Below are positions 5,735-10,227 of a stretch of 10,227 nt of DNA, piece by piece (the first letter of the stretch is position 1; every line of letters begins with the position of its first letter). This DNA comes from Desulfobacteraceae bacterium (GTDB taxonomy: Bacteria; Desulfobacterota; Desulfobacteria; Desulfobacterales; Desulfobacteraceae). Below the pieces are notes generated by a model. It was given only the letters and a program-made list of their open reading frames with translations, did not search any database and was not told the DNA's origin. Location of the stretch: assembly GCA_015486915.1 (NCBI GenBank), contig WFQS01000621.1:1-10227 (forward strand), in the 5' to 3' direction. Made by a program: the position numbers and the translations under genes.

Positions 5735-6709
5735 CTACAATTTAATCTTGTTATCCTTTGCAACATCCTTTATATGCTGAATGAGGATCTTACCTATTTC
5801 AGGGTTTTCTCCGATTCCGTGGATCACTGTGATAACCCTTATACCATGGGCTTTTATAACATTTTTCCATGAATCATCACCGCTGCCTGCCATATCATTA
5901 TTTGCATGATCACCTGCAACAATCATCAAAGGCTTTAACACAATCTTTTTAATTTTACTGTGCATAAGGCTGTTAACAACATTTTCAAGTGAAGGATACC
6001 CTTCCACCGTGCCAATGAAAATCGGGGTGTCGGGATACATTTTTCTCATTGCCTGCTGAAATTCTATATAAGCGCCTGTTGTGAGAAATTCATTTCCATG
6101 GCCCATGTAGACAAGAGCTGCCTTATCTTTCTTTGCAAGAGCTACATCCTTTGCCATGGCCCTTGCACAGATTTTTATATCTTTATGATAATCATATTCA
6201 GGCCCTTTTTTCCCTAAAATGGGACGGCCAAGCACAAGCTTTTTAAAGGGCATGTATTTTTTCTTAACGGTTTTAATGGTATTAAGTCCGTTGATATAGG
6301 AGGAAAGATCTGTGTATTCCTCTCCCTCATATACGTGGGTTGGCTGTACAACAATTGTGTTATAGCCCTCATCCTGAAGATCCGCAATTGTTGCAAGGGG
6401 ACCCTTCACAAAAAGTATCTCTTTTGGAATATTTTTATTGTCCTTTAGGAACTGTTTGTCACCCTGTCTTTTATGCCATATTCTCCTGATGATATTTGAT
6501 GTAAAGGCGATTTTAACTTTAACTCCGGGAAAGGCTTTCTGTGCCTCTTTCTGCAGATCTGTAAATGAAATTAAAGCCGAAGGGTAACTTGTACCAAAAC
6601 CCGCAAGCACAATGGCTTTTTTGATCTTTTGCCGGCCCATTGCAAAAGAAGATGCAGCAAGAGCCAGTGATAAAATAAATGCAATACAAAAATAATTAAA
6701 CTTTTTCAT
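5735..6709 (-). CDS. cbiK: Periplasmic sirohydrochlorin cobaltochelatase CbiK
   Basis: CbiK inserts Co(II) into sirohydrochlorin in the anaerobic (early cobalt) B12 pathway. The 324-residue protein matches class II chelatases: GFGTSYPSA (37-45), QPTHVYEGEEYTDL (122-135), YMGHGNEF (201-208), GTVEGYPS (233-240) and AGDHANNDMAGSGDDSW (265-281). H204 and H268 fit the two metal-binding histidines of the family, and E237 the acidic residue between them. Residues 1-23 form a signal peptide (MKKFNYFCIAFILSLALAASSFA, then MG), so the mature enzyme should be periplasmic. This is the CbiK-P type known from Desulfovibrio vulgaris, for which a metal- or haem-trafficking role has been considered. The start is supported by TGAGG about 9 bases before ATG. 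A cobalamin riboswitch and terminator lie upstream, so expression should fall when B12 is plentiful. The stop is TAG. Confidence 0.93.
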   Translation of the reverse strand: MKKFNYFCIAFILSLALAASSFAMGRQKIKKAIVLAGFGTSYPSALISFTDLQKEAQKAFPGVKVKIAFTSNIIRRIWHKRQGDKQFLKDNKNIPKEILFVKGPLATIADLQDEGYNTIVVQPTHVYEGEEYTDLSSYINGLNTIKTVKKKYMPFKKLVLGRPILGKKGPEYDYHKDIKICARAMAKDVALAKKDKAALVYMGHGNEFLTTGAYIEFQQAMRKMYPDTPIFIGTVEGYPSLENVVNSLMHSKIKKIVLKPLMIVAGDHANNDMAGSGDDSWKNVIKAHGIRVITVIHGIGENPEIGKILIQHIKDVAKDNKIKL

Positions 6710-6823
6710 AATAAAACCTCACATTAATTGTGTTATGGTCGAGAACATAATCCATCAAACAAAATTGCAAAGGATTCCGGTTAAACTGCAAAATGCATCA
6801 AAGATTTTATTCTGTCCCTGTTC

Positions 6824-6866
6824 AAAAAACAAAAATCCCCGAACCAAAATAAATTGATCCGGGGAT
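6824..6866 (-). terminator. Riboswitch-linked intrinsic terminator upstream of cbiK
   Basis: In the minus transcript TCCCCGGATC (6865-6856) pairs with GGTTCGGGGA (6845-6836), a 10-bp stem with two G-U pairs and a 10-nt loop, followed by a U-rich run (6835-6824). It lies about 70 nt after the riboswitch core and 115 nt before the cbiK ATG, the arrangement of transcription-terminating riboswitches. A competing short hairpin, GGATA/TATCC (6880-6876 with 6867-6863), overlaps the terminator arm and could form part of an antiterminator. Confidence 0.85.
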
Positions 6867-6934
6867 ACCGTTTTTTATCCACCATCAAGTCCGCATCATC
6901 CTGTTCCACGAGGATAATACATTTTATTACTTAC

Positions 6935-7123
6935 ATTATGAGCAGGTCTTCTGGCTTCCCTTCTTTTCCGACACCTTCCCGTTTCAAATAAGAGAAACAG
7001 TGGCATAATTGCCGTAAAAGTTCATTTTTTTACAATTAAAAAAATGATGGGGGTTACAGCGGCGGGTCCGCGACGGATTTGCACCGTCTTCCCTTTTCAG
7101 TCTGAATTCAGACAACACATAAA
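6935..7123 (-). ncRNA. Cobalamin (AdoCbl-type) riboswitch controlling cbiK
   Basis: The minus strand carries the class hallmarks in order: AAAAGGGAA then GGTGCAAATCC (around 7094-7074), the core GACCCGCCGCTGTAA (around 7068-7054), GCCACTG (6994-6988) and the B12 box AAGCCAGAAGACCTGC (about 6959-6944). A closing stem can form between TTATG near 7122-7118 and CATAA near 6940-6936. A peripheral arm is a perfect 10-bp A/T hairpin (7023-7032 with 7037-7046), and a 14-bp palindrome lies at 7100-7113. Ligand binding should favour the terminator at 6824-6866 and switch off cbiK. Confidence 0.95.
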
Positions 7124-7133
7124 TTTTGTGGCA

Positions 7134-7162
7134 GATATAAAAAGAATTTAAAGGCAAGTCAA
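7134..7162 (-). promoter_or_regulatory. Sigma70-type promoter of the riboswitch-cbiK transcript
   Basis: On the minus strand TTGACT (7162-7157) and TATATC (7139-7134) are separated by exactly 17 bases. Transcription should start near 7127, just ahead of the riboswitch. It faces away from the perR-like promoter about 40 bp to the right. Confidence 0.7.
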
Positions 7163-7179
7163 GGAAAAATTAAAAAATA

Positions 7180-7191
7180 TTGATTAATCAA
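7180..7191. promoter_or_regulatory. 12-bp perfect palindrome between the divergent promoters
   Basis: TTGATTAATCAA is a perfect palindrome placed between the cbiK promoter (-35 at 7157-7162) and the perR-like promoter (-35 at 7200-7205). It could be an operator for either direction. The binding protein is unknown and chance is possible in AT-rich DNA. Confidence 0.3.
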
Positions 7192-7199
7192 ATTTTATC

Positions 7200-7248
7200 T
7201 TGACAAAGCAGTTTAACAGGTATAATTCTTTTATAAGAATTAATCTTA
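7200..7248 (+). promoter_or_regulatory. Promoter and autoregulatory operator candidates of the PerR-like gene
   Basis: TTGACA (7200-7205) and TATAAT (7221-7226) are near-perfect sigma70 elements with a short 15-base spacer. Over and after the -10 lies a perfect palindrome AATTCTT-TTAT-AAGAATT (7224-7241). A second, TAAGAATTAATCTTA (7234-7248), has 7-1-7 geometry like PerR/Fur sites. A short spacer with an operator on the -10 fits a repressor-controlled promoter. Confidence 0.6.
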
Positions 7249-7279
7249 ATTAAAGGTTTATCTATTATTGATGATTCCA

Positions 7280-7352
7280 GACAAAGCCTGCCCGGCCTTA
7301 TGGCAATTTTTTGAGGCTCTGTCGCGCAGTTCGGCCCGACCTCATGGCAGTT
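7280..7352 (+). repeat. Leader of the PerR-like gene with an 18-bp direct repeat and competing hairpins
   Basis: Copies at 7291-7308 (CCCGGCCTTATGGCAATT) and 7335-7352 (CCCGACCTCATGGCAGTT) agree at 15 of 18 positions, 44 bp apart, all differences being transitions. GACAAAGCC (7280-7288) can pair with GGCTCTGTC (7315-7323). TGAGG/CCTCA (7312-7316, 7340-7344) with GTCG/CGAC can form instead. The region is more GC-rich than its surroundings. Purpose unknown: a leader attenuator or a tandem protein site. Confidence 0.4.
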
Positions 7353-7365
7353 ATAATAAATTTGA

Positions 7366-7812
7366 ATGCTATTTTTTATGGATAAAAATAAACAAACAGC
7401 CCGTTTTGAAGAGGTCTGCAGGGAAAACGGCTTAAAGGTTACACACCAGCGTCTGGAAATTTACCGTACCCTGGCGCAGTCTGACGCACATCCCTCTGCC
7501 GAGACCCTTCATAAATTACTCGTGGAAAAAATGCCGACACTGTCCATAGACACGGTGTATCGAACCCTTGCCACTTTTGAAGAACTTGGCCTGGTTAAGC
7601 GGGTTGGAACCATGGCAAGCAGGGCAAGATTTGAGGCAAAAATAGATCAGCATCACCATTTTTTCTGTGATCAATGCGGACAATTGATCGATTTTACATG
7701 GAATTCTTTTGATGCCATGGATATACCGGAAGAAATGAAGGGGTTGGGCAAGATCCTGGAAAAAAATGTTGTTCTCCACGGGATCTGTTCAAAATGCCTT
7801 TCAAAAAAATAA
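7366..7812 (+). CDS. perR: Fur-family, PerR-like peroxide-responsive repressor
   Basis: Fur-family repressors bind AT-rich 7-1-7 operators when metal-loaded; the PerR branch loses DNA binding on metal-catalysed oxidation by peroxide. The 148-residue protein has the winged-helix half (VTHQRLEIYRTL near 25, recognition helix SIDTVYRTLATFEELGLV 60-77) and the dimer half with structural zinc pairs C101/C104 and C141/C144. Regulatory-site equivalents are H42 (AHPSAE), E90 (RFE), H96, H98 and D109 (LIDF). D109 is PerR-like, where classical Fur has Glu; E90 replaces the Asp of Bacillus PerR. With katA 175 nt downstream on the same strand, PerR is the best reading, though a peroxide-insensitive or iron/manganese sensor is possible. 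Two in-frame starts exist, ATG 7366 and ATG 7378 (MDKNKQ); neither has a clear ribosome site and the second resembles family N-termini more. Confidence 0.85.
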   Translation: MLFFMDKNKQTARFEEVCRENGLKVTHQRLEIYRTLAQSDAHPSAETLHKLLVEKMPTLSIDTVYRTLATFEELGLVKRVGTMASRARFEAKIDQHHHFFCDQCGQLIDFTWNSFDAMDIPEEMKGLGKILEKNVVLHGICSKCLSKK

Positions 7813-7884
7813 ATAGATAGATAATCTGAACCTGTTTTTATTTTCGGTCATTTTTTTGTGACATTTTTTTTGGCCTGTTGATAA

Positions 7885-7899
7885 GAATAATTATTATAT
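7885..7899. promoter_or_regulatory. PerR-box-like operator upstream of katA
   Basis: GAATAAT-T-ATTATAT matches the 7-1-7 PerR consensus TTATAAT-N-ATTATAA at 11-12 of 14 positions. The wider stretch GATAAGAATAATTATT resembles the ATAAGAATTAATCTT stretch at the perR-like promoter. It lies about 90 bp before the katA start. The katA -35/-10 is ambiguous here (for example GTGACA 7857-7862 with GATAAG 7880-7885, 17-base spacer), and the box would overlap or follow it. Confidence 0.6.
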
Positions 7900-7912
7900 A
7901 AGTTTAATAACT

Positions 7913-7981
7913 AAAACGTAAAAATTCGTTTTATCATTAACCCCTGCCTGAAATCAGGTCAGGACAAAACGCAAAGGAGGC
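7913..7981 (+). promoter_or_regulatory. katA leader hairpins and strong ribosome binding site
   Basis: AAAACG (7913-7918) pairs with CGTTTT (7927-7932). CTGAAATCAG near 7948-7957 forms a second small hairpin, nested in CCTG/CAGG. About 12 bases later comes AAAGGAGG (7973-7980), an almost full anti-16S match seven bases before the katA ATG, which predicts high translation. Confidence 0.45.
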
Positions 7982-7987
7982 AGTACA

Positions 7988-9445
7988 ATGTCAGAAAAAA
8001 AGAAATTAACAACAAATGCAGGAGCACCCGTTGTTGACAACCAGAATGTAATCACCGCAGGCCCTCATGGGCCAATGATGCTCCAGGATGTCTGGTTCAT
8101 GGAAAAACTCGCCCATTTTGACCGTGAAGTGATACCGGAACGCAGAATGCACGCAAAGGGTTCCGGCGCCTTTGGTACTTTTACTGTGACAAATGATATC
8201 ACAAGCTACACAAAGGCAAAAATTTTTTCAAAAATCGGTAAAAAGACAGAGATGTTTGCCCGTTTTTCAACGGTGGCAGGAGAGCGTGGAGCTGCAGATG
8301 CAGAGCGGGATATCCGGGGATTTGCCCTGAAATTTTACACGGAAGAGGGAAACTGGGATCTTGTGGGCAATAATACACCTGTGTTTTTCCTGCGCGACCC
8401 TCTTAAATTTCCGGATCTTAATCATGCCGTAAAAAGAGATCCGAGAACCAATATGCGCAGTGCAGAAAACAACTGGGACTTCTGGACATCGCTGCCCGAA
8501 GCCCTGCACCAGGTTACAATAACCATGAGTGACCGCGGTATTCCTGCAAGTTACAGACATATGCACGGATTCGGCAGCCACACCTTCAGTCTTATCAATG
8601 CCGATAATGAGAGATTCTGGGTAAAATTTCATTTCAGAAGTCAGCAGGGAATTAAAAATCTCACCGATGCCGAGGCAGAAAAAATGATCGGGCAGTGCAG
8701 GGAGAGCCATCAGCGTGATCTCTATGAAAGCATAGAAAGAAAAGATTATCCGCGCTGGACCATGTTTATCCAGATCATGCCGGAAAAAGAGGCCACAGAA
8801 TGCCCATACAACCCATTTGATCTGACAAAGGTGTGGTATCATAAGGACTATCCTTTAATTGAAGTGGGCGAAATGGAATTAAACAGAAATCCTGAAAACT
8901 ATTTTGCAGAGGTTGAGCAGTCTGCCTTTAATCCGGCAAGTGTGGTTCCGGGAATCAGTTTCTCTCCGGATAAGATGCTGCAGGGAAGGCTTTTTTCCTA
9001 TGCCGATGCCCAGAGATACCGCCTTGGAGTAAATCATCACCAGATCCCTGTCAATGCAGCCCGGTGTCCTTTTCACAGTTATCACCGCGACGGCTCCATG
9101 CGTGTGGACGGAAATTACGGCAGTACCATAGGGTATGAACCAAACTCAAAAGAACAATGGCAGGAACAGCCTGATTTTTCAGAACCACCCCTTGCCATTG
9201 AAGGCGGCATGGATCACTTTAATCACCGGGAGGATGATGACTATTACTTCCAGCCGGGAAAACTCTTCCGATTGATGACTTATGAACAAAAGCAGGTGCT
9301 TTTTGAAAATACTGCAAGGGCAATGGGTGATGCACCTGAAAAAATTAAAATCCGGCATGCAGGCAATTGTTTTAAAGCCGATCCTGAATACGGAAAAGGA
9401 ATAGCCGAATCACTTAATATTTCCATGGACAAAATAACCGGTTAA
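7988..9445 (+). CDS. katA: Monofunctional haem catalase (small-subunit, clade 3 type)
   Basis: Catalase converts hydrogen peroxide to water and oxygen; this 485-residue protein fits the small-subunit, haem b, NADPH-binding class. The distal histidine is H55 in [13 protein letters not shown], the distal asparagine N128 in VGNNTPVFF, and the proximal haem ligand tyrosine Y338 in [14 protein letters not shown]. The spacings H55-N128 (73) and H55-Y338 (283) equal those of bovine catalase (H74, N147, Y357). The N-terminus ([19 protein letters not shown].. style) is that of bacterial KatA/KatB enzymes. There is no signal peptide, so it is cytoplasmic. ATG 7988 has an excellent ribosome site (AAAGGAGG). 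It lies after the PerR-like gene and behind a PerR-like box, so peroxide induction is likely. No missing residues, truncation or frameshift is seen. Confidence 0.98.
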   Translation: MSEKKKLTTNAGAPVVDNQNVITAGPHGPMMLQDVWFMEKLAHFDREVIPERRMHAKGSGAFGTFTVTNDITSYTKAKIFSKIGKKTEMFARFSTVAGERGAADAERDIRGFALKFYTEEGNWDLVGNNTPVFFLRDPLKFPDLNHAVKRDPRTNMRSAENNWDFWTSLPEALHQVTITMSDRGIPASYRHMHGFGSHTFSLINADNERFWVKFHFRSQQGIKNLTDAEAEKMIGQCRESHQRDLYESIERKDYPRWTMFIQIMPEKEATECPYNPFDLTKVWYHKDYPLIEVGEMELNRNPENYFAEVEQSAFNPASVVPGISFSPDKMLQGRLFSYADAQRYRLGVNHHQIPVNAARCPFHSYHRDGSMRVDGNYGSTIGYEPNSKEQWQEQPDFSEPPLAIEGGMDHFNHREDDDYYFQPGKLFRLMTYEQKQVLFENTARAMGDAPEKIKIRHAGNCFKADPEYGKGIAESLNISMDKITG

Positions 9446-9447
9446 TC

Positions 9448-9475
9448 CGGCACTTTGTGTGCCGTAGAAAATTTT
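9448..9475 (+). terminator. Small hairpin between the convergent katA and cbiD ends
   Basis: CGGCAC (9448-9453) and GTGCCG (9459-9464) pair perfectly around a 5-nt loop just after the katA stop. Only a short, delayed T-run (9472-9475) follows on the plus strand, and none on the minus strand. It is probably a weak terminator or 3'-end protecting hairpin for katA. Confidence 0.45.
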
Positions 9476-10227
9476 AAAGGGAATCAAAAACAACGTTACC
9501 GTTAAAATCAAAAATAACAGCCCTGATCCTGAATTTTGAATGGGAAAATTTATCGGCGGATTCAATTATTTTTTTCCCCACAAAAGAGATTATGTCAGGA
9601 TAATCCGGGTATATATAGGTAAATGCGTGGCGGGCGCTGTTGGACTGTAAAACTTTTTCAACAATAATTTTATCCTTTGTTAAATTTTCTGTCCACAGGG
9701 CAAGTTTTTTCATGGTAAGTTCTGATTTTGCAGCGTGGGTATGGGGAAAACCCATGGCCATTTTCACAGCTTTTCCGAAAAAAACAGTGATAATAATATT
9801 TTTGATAGTTTCAGCAGCTTCCGCCTCGTTCAGTGATGCCCGGAAAAAATCACCGATTTGTATAAAGGAGTCTTCCCTGAAATCGGGGAGAAGTCCCATT
9901 GCAAATCTTTCGCTTCTCCTTCCCGTTGTAAAGACAAGAGTATCCGAACCCATGGCCTTTGCAACGGATATCCCGTATTTTATGGTTGCAATATAGGCCT
10001 CATGGGACATGGGTTTCACAATGCCCGTTGTCCCTAATATGGATATCCCCCCCTCTATTCCAAGCCTGAAATTAAGGGTTTTTTTTGCAAGTTCCTCGCC
10101 CTTTGGCACAAAAATCTCAACCTCAACTTTGATTTTTCCCATTTGTCCGAAAAAATCAAGCACATCATTCACAGCTTCAAGAATCATTTTTTGGGGACCC
10201 GGATTAATGGCGGGCTGTCCGCAGGCA
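9474..10227 (-). CDS. cbiD: Partial cobalt-precorrin-5B C1-methyltransferase CbiD (C-terminal part)
   Basis: CbiD methylates C1 of the corrin ring after ring contraction in the anaerobic B12 pathway, using S-adenosylmethionine. The frame is open to the right edge: codons before the internal ATG 10187 read ACGQPAINPGPQKM, the conserved CbiD PAINPxP motif, so the real start is outside. About 250 of the usual ~360 residues are present. Visible family features are EGGISILGTTGIVKPMSHEAY (43-63 from ATG 10187), TLVFTTGRRSE and FGKAVKMAMGFPHTHAAKSE, including the glycine-rich stretch and the HTHAAKS segment. It converges with katA across a 28-nt gap. On its strand nothing follows before the katA antisense, so it is the last gene of whatever cbi operon lies to the right. 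No defects are seen. Confidence 0.93.
   Translation of the reverse strand, partial: ACGQPAINPGPQKMILEAVNDVLDFFGQMGKIKVEVEIFVPKGEELAKKTLNFRLGIEGGISILGTTGIVKPMSHEAYIATIKYGISVAKAMGSDTLVFTTGRRSERFAMGLLPDFREDSFIQIGDFFRASLNEAEAAETIKNIIITVFFGKAVKMAMGFPHTHAAKSELTMKKLALWTENLTKDKIIVEKVLQSNSARHAFTYIYPDYPDIISFVGKKIIESADKFSHSKFRIRAVIFDFNGNVVFDSL

Noticed and set aside
5531..5737. Read-through of the cbiK UAG stop into 68 open in-frame codons (possible pyrrolysine use)
   Set aside because: The chelatase is already full length. The open stretch runs through the inverted repeat and the MITE-like palindrome, its translation resembles no domain I know, and a run of this length can arise by chance.
7840..7875. 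Intrinsic terminator after the PerR-like gene
   Set aside because: GTCA/TGAC near 7847-7861 gives only a 4-bp stem before a T-run, too weak to call; co-transcription with katA remains possible.
8267..8842. 191-codon minus-strand ORF inside katA
   Set aside because: It is antisense to a strongly conserved catalase region; its openness follows from katA codon use and it shows no domain.

Overview
The window looks like chromosome of an anaerobic or microaerophilic Gram-negative bacterium, most likely a sulfate-reducing Desulfobacterota (Desulfobacteraceae-like) species. The clues are an exported CbiK-type cobaltochelatase (a form known from Desulfovibrio), anaerobic-pathway cobalamin genes (cbiK, cbiD), a cobalt ECF transporter with a PDGLE-type small subunit, and a peroxide-defence pair (PerR-like regulator plus catalase). 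This assignment is inference from gene content; no rRNA or other phylogenetic marker is present.

Layout, left to right. (1) 1-434, minus: N-terminal part of an exported, probably outer-membrane beta-barrel protein, leaving the window on the left. (2) 435-740: gene-free, with an AT-rich palindrome and a 163-nt imperfect palindrome. (3) 741-3440, minus: a tightly packed cobalt uptake operon, cbiM - PDGLE small membrane protein - cbiQ - cbiO, with an ATGA overlap, a 3-nt gap and a 10-nt gap. (4) 3441-3871: gene-free, holding a leader with alternative pairings at the cbiM ribosome binding site, a 161-nt palindrome and the terminator of the next gene. (5) 3872-5437, minus: an exported BtuF/FepB-like binding protein fused to SLH-like repeats. 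(6) 5438-5734: a 131-bp MITE-like palindrome flanked by 8-9 bp direct repeats, next to a perfect 15-bp inverted repeat. (7) 5735-6709, minus: cbiK with a signal peptide. Upstream of it are an intrinsic terminator, a cobalamin riboswitch and a good sigma70 promoter. (8) 7200-9445, plus: divergent PerR-like regulator and catalase, with palindromic operator candidates at both promoters. (9) 9474-10227, minus: C-terminal part of cbiD, running off the right edge.

How they may work together: B12 status controls cbiK, and possibly the binding protein behind it, through the riboswitch and terminator. The CbiMQO transporter brings cobalt into the cytoplasm. CbiD acts in the anaerobic corrin ring pathway. 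Exported CbiK and the SLH-anchored binding protein would handle metal or tetrapyrrole in the periplasm. A strong terminator after the binding protein gene separates cbiMQO from this riboswitch, so cbiMQO needs its own control; the leader at 3441-3491 is a candidate.

The least explained material is intergenic. There are three long, mutually dissimilar imperfect palindromes, one with a transposition-like duplication and two whose mismatches are mostly G-U compatible on the plus strand only.
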